A stretch of 32,142 nt of DNA from positions 1-32,142 of the forward strand of contig NZ_HG942023.1 in assembly GCF_000612665.1 (NCBI RefSeq). Reading direction: 5' to 3'. A program made the position numbers and the translations under genes. The notes under the pieces are model-generated. The model was not told the origin of the DNA. It made no database searches and saw only the letters and a program-made list of their open reading frames with translations. This DNA comes from Neobacillus dielmonensis (GTDB lineage: Bacteria > Bacillota > Bacilli > Bacillales > Cytobacillaceae). Below are positions 6,293 to 13,835 of the stretch, piece after piece; within the stretch, counting starts at the first letter, position 1; the number at the start of each line of letters is the position of its first letter.

Positions 6293-7906
6293 ATGAATGA
6301 AAATAAAGCATGGTTAGCCCATTATCCTGAATCAATTTCCAAAACAATTGAGATTCCTGACAAACCATTATGTCAAATCTTAAAAGAAACGACAGATACA
6401 TACCCAACACACAATGCCATTTCCTTTTACGGAAGGAAAATGAACTATCAGGAATTATACTTGTTGTCGCAATCCTTTGCCTCATCACTCCAAAAAAGAC
6501 AAGTGCAAAAAGGGGATCGGGCTGCGATTATGCTGCCAAACTGTCCCCAATATGTTATCTCTTATTATGGCATCCTTACTGCTGGTGCAATTGTTACCCA
6601 AGTTAACCCTATGTCCGTTGAACGGGAACTGGAGTATATTCTAAAGGATGCTGAAATTGAAACCATTGTTTGTTTAGACACACTTTATCCACGGGTGAAA
6701 TCAGTCCAGCCGAGGACAAAGCTGAAAAATATTATTGTGGTTAGCTTGCAGCCGTCCGGTCAAGACTTTACCCCGGACCCAAGCTTGGAAGAGTTTCTCA
6801 AAGAAGGGGACGGCACGGTTACACCGGTTGAATTCGACTCGGCCAATGATGTAGCTGTTCTCCAATATACAGGCGGGACAACAGGAAAATCCAAGGGGGC
6901 GATGCTGACTCATCGCAATATTTTGGCAAATGTCCTCCAATCACATGAGTTTTTTAAGCATGAAATCAAGGTCGGACAAGAAAAGTGTCTTACGATTATT
7001 CCACTTTTCCATGTGTTTGGCATGACCTCTTGTATGAACCTGTCCATTTATTCCGCTGCAGAAATGATTATCTTGCCACGGTTTGATTTGGAAGAGGTGT
7101 TAACTACAATTAAAAATGAGCAGCCTACCATGTTCCCAGGTGTGCCTACCATGTATGTAGCGATTACTAATCATCCAAAGGCAGAGGAGTATGGGATTAA
7201 CTCCATTACAACCTGCAATAGTGGCAGTGCTCCTATGCCTGTTGAATTGCTGCGCAGTTTTGAAAGAAAAACCGGATCGAAAATCCTGGAGGGATACGGT
7301 TTGTCAGAAGCATCCCCAACGACGCATTGCAATCCTCCTTTTGCTGAGAGAAAACCTGGAAGTGTAGGAATTGGTATGCCATCAACAGAATATAAAATAG
7401 TCGATTTAGCATCCGGTACGGATGAAGTTCCGACTGGCGAACTGGGGGAAGTCGTTATAAAGGGTCCTCAAGTCATGAAAGGATACTGGAATCTGCCTGA
7501 AGAAACCGCCAATACCTTGAGGGACGGCTGGCTATATACAGGTGATATCGCACGTGTGGATGAGGATGGTTATTTGTATATTGTCGATCGGAAAAAGGAC
7601 ATGATTATCGCCAGCGGATACAATATTTATCCGCGTGATATCGAAGAAGTGTTGTATGAACATCCTGCTGTTCAAGAAGCTGTAGTTGTGGGAGTACCTG
7701 ATCCTTACAGGGGAGAAGATGTTAAGGCATTTATCGTCTTAAAAGCAGGACAATCAGCAACTGAGCAAGAAATCATCCAATATTGCCGGCAAAACTTAGC
7801 AGCCTATAAAGTGCCGCGTAGTGTCGAATTCCGAGAACAACTTCCAAAAACCGGAGTTGGAAAAATTCTGCGCAGGGCATTAAGAGAGGAAACACTCAAA
7901 AATTAA
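6293..7906 (+). CDS. Fatty acyl-CoA ligase (AMP-binding, FadD/LcfA-like)
   Basis: The 537-aa product has the adenylate-forming enzyme motifs in order: the phosphate loop YTGGTTGKSKGAMLTH, GYGLSEASPT, YTGDIARVDEDGYLYIVDRKKD with the hinge, IIASGYNIYPRDIEE, and the catalytic C-terminal lysine in PKTGVGKILRR. It activates a carboxylic acid to acyl-AMP and then acyl-CoA. Length and motif spacing suit a medium- or long-chain ligase, and chain length cannot be read. The ATG at 6293 follows TTGGAGGT; a TTG at 6278 is in frame but lies inside this ribosome binding site. Second gene after the operator-controlled promoter; it supplies CoA thioesters for the enzymes encoded downstream. Confidence 0.92.
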   Translation: MNENKAWLAHYPESISKTIEIPDKPLCQILKETTDTYPTHNAISFYGRKMNYQELYLLSQSFASSLQKRQVQKGDRAAIMLPNCPQYVISYYGILTAGAIVTQVNPMSVERELEYILKDAEIETIVCLDTLYPRVKSVQPRTKLKNIIVVSLQPSGQDFTPDPSLEEFLKEGDGTVTPVEFDSANDVAVLQYTGGTTGKSKGAMLTHRNILANVLQSHEFFKHEIKVGQEKCLTIIPLFHVFGMTSCMNLSIYSAAEMIILPRFDLEEVLTTIKNEQPTMFPGVPTMYVAITNHPKAEEYGINSITTCNSGSAPMPVELLRSFERKTGSKILEGYGLSEASPTTHCNPPFAERKPGSVGIGMPSTEYKIVDLASGTDEVPTGELGEVVIKGPQVMKGYWNLPEETANTLRDGWLYTGDIARVDEDGYLYIVDRKKDMIIASGYNIYPRDIEEVLYEHPAVQEAVVVGVPDPYRGEDVKAFIVLKAGQSATEQEIIQYCRQNLAAYKVPRSVEFREQLPKTGVGKILRRALREETLKN

Positions 7907-7994
7907 TCCCACTTTTTTATCAGAAAAATATACTCTTCTGTGAACAGGATCCTTTTAAAGTTTCACGGATTAAATAAAGGAGAGAAGAAGATTA

Positions 7995-8003
7995 TGGTAT
8001 AAT
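7995..8003 (+). promoter_or_regulatory. Extended -10 promoter of the tetR gene
   Basis: TGGTATAAT is a perfect extended -10 element (TGnTATAAT), with a predicted start near 8010. No good -35 is visible. No copy of the ACCGGT-centred operator lies in 7907-8037, so the regulator does not appear to repress this promoter. Confidence 0.6.
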
Positions 8004-8037
8004 TTTTCTAGGATAATGAACAGATTGCGAGGACATG

Positions 8038-8607
8038 ATGGTGAAGGAAAAAATTATTGGGCAAAGCATCCGCTTATTTGAAAAAAAGGGTTTCAGTGAA
8101 ACATCCATTCAAGATATCGTGGATTCTCTTGGTGTTACAAAGGGAACTTTCTATTACTATTTCTCCAGTAAAGAAGAGTTATTAATGGATATCCATTTGG
8201 GTTATATCAATGAACTGCTTGCCCAACAAGAAAAAATATTGAACGACCAAACGAAAACGTGTAAACAGAAATTATTTGAAATTGTCCATATGTTGATTGG
8301 CGATATTAAATCATTGGGATTGGCTGCTAAAATATTTTTTCGTGAAATGAAGAACTTAAGTCAAGAGCGTCTAGATTTAATCGTTCCAAAGCGTGACCAA
8401 TTCCGCTATAACATTGAGGAATTGATAAAAGTTGGCATGGCGGATGGCGAATTTCGGCCTGATTTAAATCCATCGATTATTACATTTGGAATCCTTGGCA
8501 TCACGAACTGGAGCTACCAGTGGTACAATCCAAATGGAGTAGTCTCCGAACAAGAGGTAACTGAGATATTTGTCGAAATGATTTTACAGGGAATTCAATC
8601 TAACTAG
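8038..8607 (+). CDS. TetR/AcrR family transcriptional regulator
   Basis: The 189-aa product has the N-terminal TetR HTH domain (about 1-50: SIRLFEKKGFSETSIQDIVDSLGVTKG then TFYYYFSSKEELL) and an all-helical ligand domain. Acyl-CoA esters or free acids are the usual ligands for TetR proteins in fatty-acid catabolic clusters. Two ATGs are adjacent (8035, 8038); I prefer 8038 because GAGG (8029-8032) is then 5 nt away instead of 2. It lies between the two gene groups whose promoters carry identical 18-bp palindromes and is the natural candidate repressor. It has its own promoter and may also be reached by read-through from the ligase. Confidence 0.9.
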   Translation: MVKEKIIGQSIRLFEKKGFSETSIQDIVDSLGVTKGTFYYYFSSKEELLMDIHLGYINELLAQQEKILNDQTKTCKQKLFEIVHMLIGDIKSLGLAAKIFFREMKNLSQERLDLIVPKRDQFRYNIEELIKVGMADGEFRPDLNPSIITFGILGITNWSYQWYNPNGVVSEQEVTEIFVEMILQGIQSN

Positions 8608-8666
8608 TGAAATACAATAGTACTATTGGGTGAGGGATTTCGCATCCCTCCTCCTGTTCTAATCAC

Positions 8667-8684
8667 ATACCAACCGGTTAGTAT
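8667..8684. promoter_or_regulatory. TetR-type operator, copy 2
   Basis: The same ATACCAACCGGTTAGTAT palindrome as at 5373-5390, placed 74 nt before the thioesterase gene. A weak promoter overlaps it (TTCTAA at 8657, TAGTAT at 8679, 16-bp spacer). A hairpin GAGGGAT-TTCG-ATCCCTC-like stem (8631-8650) without a T-run precedes it. Confidence 0.75.
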
Positions 8685-8757
8685 TATTGAGGTAATCTGG
8701 ACATAAATTATGAGGTTCGGATATTCCCTGAGAAAATTAATAATAGGAGTAAGCGGG

Positions 8758-9171
8758 GTGAGCTTTTTGCACGAAATACAAATTGTGGTGAGGTTTGGGG
8801 AAACCGATGCACTTGGACATATCAACAACACCAGTTATTTTATTTATTTGGAGGAGGCCCGAATTCGTTTTATTGAAACATTAGGTTTTTCATTAGACAC
8901 GAATCGTTGGAATTTTATTCTGGCCTCAACCAAATGTGATTTTATAAGCCAAGGCTACTTTAATCAACATTTGCTCATCAGGACGTATGTTTCCAAGATT
9001 GGAACGAAAAGCTTTGAATTGGATCATGATATTATTTGTGCGGAAACAAACCAAAGGATTGCCAAGGGCAAAGCGGTTATGGTTCATTTTAACTTTGAAA
9101 AGCAGCAGAGCGAGCCGATATCTGATGGGTTAAGGGAAGTTTTAAAAAGTAATCTTGTCCTTTCATCATAA
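8758..9171 (+). CDS. Hot-dog thioesterase (4HBT family)
   Basis: The 137-aa product begins with the family signature: IVVRFGETDALGHINNTSYFIYLEEAR, where the Asp of ETDALGH is the catalytic residue in 4-hydroxybenzoyl-CoA thioesterases and the following helix carries the acidic face. It should hydrolyse an acyl-CoA, perhaps to release stalled intermediates. I choose the GTG at 8758, with AGGAG 8 nt upstream; the ATG at 8710 has no ribosome binding site at a suitable distance, and the TTG at 8767 is possible. First gene of the second operator-controlled group. Confidence 0.85.
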   Translation: MSFLHEIQIVVRFGETDALGHINNTSYFIYLEEARIRFIETLGFSLDTNRWNFILASTKCDFISQGYFNQHLLIRTYVSKIGTKSFELDHDIICAETNQRIAKGKAVMVHFNFEKQQSEPISDGLREVLKSNLVLSS

Positions 9172-9227
9172 GGTAAATACGCCATAAAAAGACGGAATTT
9201 TTAGAATAATAGGAGGAGGGAGTATAC

Positions 9228-10304
9228 ATGCCTCATCAAATGAGTAAAGATACGATTCCTGTGAGAAAAGGGGAAGAACTGAATCTTTCCGTTTTAGAAA
9301 GTTTTCTCAGAAGATCTATACCACAGCTGCCTGCAGGTCCTCTTGAGATTCTACAGTTTTCGGCAGGTCATTCCAATTTAACTTATCAATTGAAAATGGG
9401 AGATTGGGAAGCCGTGCTTCGCAGGCCCCCGCTCGGGCCAGTTGCGCCAAAAGCCCATGACATGGAGCGGGAGTATCGAATACTTTCCGAATTGAATCCT
9501 ATGTTTTCTGCTGCACCAAAGCCAATTCTCTTTTCTAATGACAAGGATATTGTGGGAAGTACATTTTTTCTTATGGAGAGAAAACATGGCATTGTCCTAG
9601 ATACATCCTTTCCGAACGGGGTTGAGGTGACACCGGAATTATGTAGGCAAATTTCCGTCATCATGGTGGAAAAACTGGCAGAACTTCATTCCATCAATTA
9701 TAAAGAAACAGGACTGACTGAAATTAGTAAGCCCCAAGGATTTATGGAGCGCCAAGTGCATGGCTGGATTGGCCGTTATGACCGGGCAAAAACCGATGAG
9801 ATACCCGAGGTAGATTCATTGAAACGATGGCTGGCCAACCATATACCGTCCTATTCCGAACCTGCCGTGATTCATTACGATTATAAGTTGAACAATGCCA
9901 TGCTCAATGAGGATTTTACGGAGATGGTTGGTTTGTTCGACTGGGAGATGACCACCATTGGCGACCCTCTCGCTGACCTTGGGGCAGCATTGAGTTATTG
10001 GAATCTTCCAGATGACTCGGAACTATTGAAAAAAGGCTTAGGAAAAGATCCGGTCACCGCTGTGCATCCAGGTTTCTTTACCAGACAGGAGTTTATCGAG
10101 TTATATGCAAAGAAAACTGGGAGAGATGTTTCAAATTTACACTTTTATCAAACTTTCGCCTATTTCAAATTGGCTGTTATCTGTCAGCAAATCTATTACC
10201 GCTACAAGCGTGGACAGACGAGTGATCCACGATTTGCTGGTTTAAATCAGTTTGTTAAGGGATTGATTCAACATGCAACGTTGATTGCGGAAGAAGAAAT
10301 TTAG
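9228..10304 (+). CDS. ACAD10/11-type aminoglycoside-phosphotransferase-fold kinase (LvaA-like)
   Basis: The 358-aa product has the APH/choline-kinase fold. Visible are the nucleotide loop FSAGHSNLTY, VLRRPPLGP (this Arg-Arg-Pro-Pro pattern marks the ACAD10/11-type branch), the catalytic HYDYKLNN with His216, Asp218 and Asn223, and the Mg-binding Asp238 in LFDWEMTTIGDPLADL. In this branch, LvaA of Pseudomonas and the kinase domain of ACAD10/11 phosphorylate the 4-hydroxyl of acyl-CoAs rather than antibiotics. Its place among acyl-CoA enzymes supports that reading and argues against drug resistance. The ribosome binding site AGGAGGAGGG is strong. The next gene starts 25 nt after the stop. Confidence 0.87.
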   Translation: MPHQMSKDTIPVRKGEELNLSVLESFLRRSIPQLPAGPLEILQFSAGHSNLTYQLKMGDWEAVLRRPPLGPVAPKAHDMEREYRILSELNPMFSAAPKPILFSNDKDIVGSTFFLMERKHGIVLDTSFPNGVEVTPELCRQISVIMVEKLAELHSINYKETGLTEISKPQGFMERQVHGWIGRYDRAKTDEIPEVDSLKRWLANHIPSYSEPAVIHYDYKLNNAMLNEDFTEMVGLFDWEMTTIGDPLADLGAALSYWNLPDDSELLKKGLGKDPVTAVHPGFFTRQEFIELYAKKTGRDVSNLHFYQTFAYFKLAVICQQIYYRYKRGQTSDPRFAGLNQFVKGLIQHATLIAEEEI

Positions 10305-10329
10305 AGAGTGCAAAGGGGGCGTGGATTCA

Positions 10330-11100
10330 ATGAGGTTTTCACAATCAATTGCACTGGTAACCGGTGCAGGCAGCGGGATCGGCCGAGCCACCGCTGTGAG
10401 GCTTGCCAGTGAAGGAGCAAAGGTAATCTTAACTGGGAGGACAAGAAAAAAATTAGAGGAAACGGCGCAAATCATTAATCAAAAAAGTAAAATACCAATG
10501 GCCGAAGTTTTTGCAGCAGATTGTACAGACGAAGAAGATGTAGAGGAATTAGCTGAGTATGTGAGGCAGCAATATGGTGATCTCCATGTGTTAGTGAATA
10601 ATGCAGGGGGGTCCAGAAACTCAAGGCTATTAGAAATGTCTTTACAAGATTGGGACTATGTTCAAGATGTCAATTTGAAAAGTGTATTTCTTGTATCCAA
10701 AGCACTTGGAAAAATAATGGCTGATGCTGCCCAACATGATGTGCAAAACCGGGCAATTGTCAATGTGGCATCACTGTCAGGACATCAGGCGGGGGCTGAA
10801 ATACCACATTATAGTGCTGCCAAAGCAGCGGTCATTAATCTAACTAGGTCTTTTGCCTTAGAGCTATCCAAATACGGAATTCGTGTCAATTCGGTATCAC
10901 CTGGCTTTGTGGCTACGCCTCTGACTGAATCGGGATTGCAGAACGAACGGTTTGTTAAAGCAATTCAAAGAAATACAGCATTACGAAGAGTAGGGAATCC
11001 AGAAGAAATTGCCAATGTGGTGGCCTTTGCCGCATCTTTTGAGGCGTCGTATATGACAGGAACGGACCTTTTAGTGGATGGCGGCTGGCTTATAAAATAG
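10330..11100 (+). CDS. Second short-chain dehydrogenase/reductase
   Basis: The 256-aa product is a classical SDR: TGAGSGIG at 11-18, NNAGG at 90-94, and the tetrad Asn115, Ser148, Tyr161, Lys165 (VNVASLSG, YSAAK). Arg37 in LTGRTRKK at the end of strand 2 favours NADP(H), unlike the first SDR, which has an Asp there. The difference suggests two separate steps or opposite directions. The ATG at 10330 lies 10 nt after AAAGGGGG; a GTG at 10321 is too close to it and the TTG at 10285 has nothing. In lva-type pathways an SDR (LvaD) works alongside the kinase. Confidence 0.9.
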   Translation: MRFSQSIALVTGAGSGIGRATAVRLASEGAKVILTGRTRKKLEETAQIINQKSKIPMAEVFAADCTDEEDVEELAEYVRQQYGDLHVLVNNAGGSRNSRLLEMSLQDWDYVQDVNLKSVFLVSKALGKIMADAAQHDVQNRAIVNVASLSGHQAGAEIPHYSAAKAAVINLTRSFALELSKYGIRVNSVSPGFVATPLTESGLQNERFVKAIQRNTALRRVGNPEEIANVVAFAASFEASYMTGTDLLVDGGWLIK

Positions 11101-11138
11101 AAATCTATTAAAAAATGTAGAAGGAAAGGAAGATTGAC

Positions 11139-11918
11139 ATGGCACAAGATCATTTATTAGTGGAAAAACTGGGACCGATTTTATCGTTAACGCTAAACCG
11201 GCCAGAAAGTTTGAACGCATTTAGTCCAGATATGATTCTAGGGTTAACGGAAGCTATTCATAATGCTATAGAAGATGGAGATATCCAAGTCATTGTGCTG
11301 TCTGGGGCAGGCCGCTCATTTAGTGCCGGGGGCGATGTCAAAACGATGGGCCAGGCTGGAGGAAACCAAATATACGATCATATTGGCAAGCTTAATGATT
11401 TGATTTTATTGATGAAGGACATCGAAAAGCCCATTATTGCAGCTGTTCATGGTTTTGCTGCCGGAGCAGGTTTCAATTTGGCCTTAGCTTGTGATTTGAT
11501 TGTGGCAGCTGAAGACAGCAAGTATGCCCTCAGCTTTTCTCAGGTGGGATTAATTTCTGACGGTGGTGGCTCTTATCATCTTCCTAGATTAATTGGACCT
11601 CATTTAGCCAAACAATTCTTTTTTACAGCCGAGCCCATCCCAGCTGAACGCTTATACCAACTAGGTGTCATTAATTACTTGGTACCACTAGAGAAGCTGC
11701 AAGATGAGACGACCAAATTGGCATTGCGCTTGGCTAATGGTCCGACAAAGGCCTATGGTAAGCAGAAGAAACTAGTTGACCAAGCGTTTACTTCTACTTT
11801 AGCTGAAATATTGGAAAAAGAGCGGTTAACCCAGCCTTTGATGGTGGAAACCGAAGACCATCAGGAGGGCATTGCGGCGTTTAAGGAGAAACGAAAACCA
11901 GAGTTTAAAGGCAAGTAA
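11139..11918 (+). CDS. Enoyl-CoA hydratase/isomerase family, PaaG-like
   Basis: The 259-aa crotonase-fold protein has the oxyanion-hole segments GAGRSFSAGGDVK (56-68) and VHGFAAGAGFNLALACD. The position equal to hydratase Glu144 is Asn (GFNLALACD), and the second glutamate region reads GLISDGGGSYHLPRL, with an Asp where PaaG and enoyl-CoA isomerases have their catalytic Asp. The ending GIAAFKEKRKPEFKGK is also PaaG-like. I therefore favour a double-bond isomerase over a hydratase. It would move a double bond made by removal of a 4-phosphate into conjugation with the thioester. Spacing to the SDR is 38 nt; the ribosome binding site is GAAGGAAAGGAAG. Confidence 0.87.
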   Translation: MAQDHLLVEKLGPILSLTLNRPESLNAFSPDMILGLTEAIHNAIEDGDIQVIVLSGAGRSFSAGGDVKTMGQAGGNQIYDHIGKLNDLILLMKDIEKPIIAAVHGFAAGAGFNLALACDLIVAAEDSKYALSFSQVGLISDGGGSYHLPRLIGPHLAKQFFFTAEPIPAERLYQLGVINYLVPLEKLQDETTKLALRLANGPTKAYGKQKKLVDQAFTSTLAEILEKERLTQPLMVETEDHQEGIAAFKEKRKPEFKGK

Positions 11919-11971
11919 GCAAGCGCTTGAAAGCGGTTAATCTTAATAAAAGCCTTTGGGGAGTGGTAGCA

Positions 11972-12967
11972 ATGAAAACAGTCGAAACCGTAACAGGACC
12001 AATATCTGTTGAAAAGTTAGGAAAAACGCTTATTCACGAACATTTTATCTTCGGTTATCCAGGTTATCAAGGAGATGTGACACTGGGACCTTTTAACGAA
12101 GAAGAAGTATTGAAACAGGCAATTGGCATCGCCCGGCAAATTCAGAGTTACGGTGTGGAAACCGTAGTAGACCCAACTCCAAATGAGTGTGGCAGGGACC
12201 CATTATTTCTGAAAAAAGTTTCGGAAGCAACTGGTCTCAATATTATTTGTGCAACAGGCTATTATTATGAAGGCGAGGGGGCTCCGCCTTACTTTAAGTT
12301 CCGGCAGGGTCTTGGAACAGCAGAAGAAGATATTTATGAAATGTTTAAGGTAGAAATAACTGAAGGGATTGCCGGTACAGGGATCAAGCCAGGAATTATT
12401 AAACTTGCTTCGAGCCGGGACCAGATTAGCCCTTATGAACAAATGTTTTTCCGGGCAGCTGCCAGGGTGCAGCAAGAAACAGGAATCGTGATACTGACCC
12501 ATACTCAGGAAGGGACCATGGGTCCGGAGCAGGCAAGGATACTGATTGAATTAGGTGCAGATCCAAGTAAAATTATAATCGGGCATATGTGCGGGAATAC
12601 GGACCCAGACTATCATAAACAGGTGTTGGATCAAGGTGTTCGGATTGGTTTTGACCGTTTCGGTATCCAAATGCTCGTCGGTGCACCATTCGATCATGAA
12701 AGAATTGCAACCTTGCTCGCACTTGTTAAGGATGGCTATGAGGATCAAATTTTACTTGCACATGATACAGTCAATATTTGGCTGGGCCGGCAGCCAGTCA
12801 TGAATGAGCAAGTGACTCAAATCATGGAGAATTGGCATCCAGGGCATATTTTTGATAACATCCTGCCGTCATTGCGTGACCAGGGAGTAACCGAAACGCA
12901 AATTGACAAAATGCTAGGTAGGAATGCCGTCGGGTTATTTGCGGGGGAACCAGCGAAAGTGAAATAA
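11972..12967 (+). CDS. Phosphotriesterase-like lactonase (PLL) family metalloenzyme
   Basis: The 331-aa TIM-barrel protein has all binuclear metal ligands: His22 and His24 (LIHEHF), Lys144 (the carboxylated lysine, GIIKLAS), His177 (LTHTQ), His205 (IGHMC) and Asp265 (LAHDTV). Tyr97-Tyr99 after ATG and Arg229 (FDRFG) sit where PLL enzymes such as SsoPox position the lactone. PLLs hydrolyse gamma- and delta-lactones or acyl-homoserine lactones and have side activity on organophosphates. The start at 11972 has GGGGAGTGG upstream; the TTG at 11927 is unlikely. Last gene of the operon, 53 nt after the isomerase, followed by a terminator. The neighbourhood suggests that a lactone is opened to a hydroxy acid for the CoA ligase. 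Confidence 0.85.
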   Translation: MKTVETVTGPISVEKLGKTLIHEHFIFGYPGYQGDVTLGPFNEEEVLKQAIGIARQIQSYGVETVVDPTPNECGRDPLFLKKVSEATGLNIICATGYYYEGEGAPPYFKFRQGLGTAEEDIYEMFKVEITEGIAGTGIKPGIIKLASSRDQISPYEQMFFRAAARVQQETGIVILTHTQEGTMGPEQARILIELGADPSKIIIGHMCGNTDPDYHKQVLDQGVRIGFDRFGIQMLVGAPFDHERIATLLALVKDGYEDQILLAHDTVNIWLGRQPVMNEQVTQIMENWHPGHIFDNILPSLRDQGVTETQIDKMLGRNAVGLFAGEPAKVK

Positions 12968-12980
12968 CAAAAATACCGAA

Positions 12981-13013
12981 AAGGGTCTTGAATTTAGTTC
13001 AAGGCTCTTTTTT
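12981..13013 (+). terminator. Terminator of the catabolic operon
   Basis: Stem AAGGGTCTTGAA/TTCAAGGCTCTT with one G-U pair (12981-12992 and 12998-13009) and a T-run. Confidence 0.85.
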
Positions 13014-13070
13014 ACATATTAAAAAACTATGAACAAACTATTAAAGTACAAAGAAGAATTAGCAAATAGT

Positions 13071-13098
13071 TTGATATGGGAGAAATTTCGTTTACACT
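13071..13098 (+). promoter_or_regulatory. Sigma-A promoter of the two-component operon
   Basis: -35 TTGATA (13071-13076), 16-bp spacer, -10 TACACT (13093-13098). Upstream, TTAA at 13019, TGAA at 13030 and TTAA at 13041 keep an 11-bp period, like the half-sites before htrA, but the region is AT-rich. Confidence 0.55.
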
Positions 13099-13133
13099 AA
13101 TAATGATAAGTTTTCGCCAGGAGTTGAAGCAAT

Positions 13134-13835
13134 TTGAAAATATTAGTGATAGAAGATAATAAAAGTGTTTGCTCCATGATTGAAATGTTTTTTGCAAAAG
13201 AAGGTATAGAAGGTGTATTTGTTAATGACGGATTAGAGGGGTACACTCGGTTCAAAAGCGAAAGCTGGGATGCGTTGATTGTAGACTGGATGCTTCCTGG
13301 TATGGATGGTGTAACCATTTGCCGGAAAATTAGAGAGGAGAAGTATTCGGTTCCGATTATCATGTTAACAGCCAAGGATAGTGAATCTGATCAAGTCCTT
13401 GGACTAGAAATGGGTGCAGATGATTATGTTACCAAACCATTTAGCCCACTGACATTAATGGCAAGAATCAAAGCCGTGACCCGTAGGTTTCAAAACCAAA
13501 TTTCAGTGGAACAAGATGGGCTGCTTTTGACGGAGCATTTCAGGATTAATAAAATCACAAGAGAAGTTTCGGTTGACGGGGAGGCGGTCACAAACTTGAC
13601 ACCGAAAGAATTTGATTTACTGTATTTTATGGCGGAGCATCCCCGTCAGGTTTTTTCACGGGAGCAGTTGCTTGAAAGTGTCTGGGGCTATCAATTTTAT
13701 GGTGACGAGCGGACAGTAGATGTTCATATTAAGCGGCTGCGGAAGAAAGTCGAAACCTCATCGCAGCCATTCTTCCACACCGTTTGGGGAGTAGGGTATA
13801 AATTTGATGACACGATTAAAGCCGACAAAGTTTAA
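13134..13835 (+). CDS. OmpR/PhoB-type response regulator (YclJ-like)
   Basis: The 233-aa product has a receiver domain (1-120; acidic pocket Glu-Asp at 7-8, phosphorylation site Asp51 in LIVDWMLPGMDG, Thr in MLTAKD, Lys in YVTKPF) and a winged-helix output domain (about 130-228: LTPKEFDLLYFM, ERTVDVHIKRLRKK). GVGYKFD at the end and the receiver text resemble YclJ of B. subtilis from memory. The start is TTG at 13134, ten bases after AGGAG; no ATG is available. It overlaps the sensor kinase gene by 29 nt. I infer that it controls htrA, whose promoter has phased half-sites. Confidence 0.9.
   Translation: MKILVIEDNKSVCSMIEMFFAKEGIEGVFVNDGLEGYTRFKSESWDALIVDWMLPGMDGVTICRKIREEKYSVPIIMLTAKDSESDQVLGLEMGADDYVTKPFSPLTLMARIKAVTRRFQNQISVEQDGLLLTEHFRINKITREVSVDGEAVTNLTPKEFDLLYFMAEHPRQVFSREQLLESVWGYQFYGDERTVDVHIKRLRKKVETSSQPFFHTVWGVGYKFDDTIKADKV

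Noticed and set aside
9228..10304. Antibiotic resistance by an aminoglycoside phosphotransferase
   Set aside because: VLRRPP wording and acyl-CoA neighbours indicate the ACAD10/11-type branch.
11928..11941. CcpA (cre)-like site TGAAAGCGGTTAAT
   Set aside because: Two mismatches in the last two conserved positions, and it sits inside an operon between genes.
11972..12967. Dedicated organophosphate hydrolase
   Set aside because: Promiscuous activity is possible, but the Tyr/Arg pattern and the context fit a lactonase.
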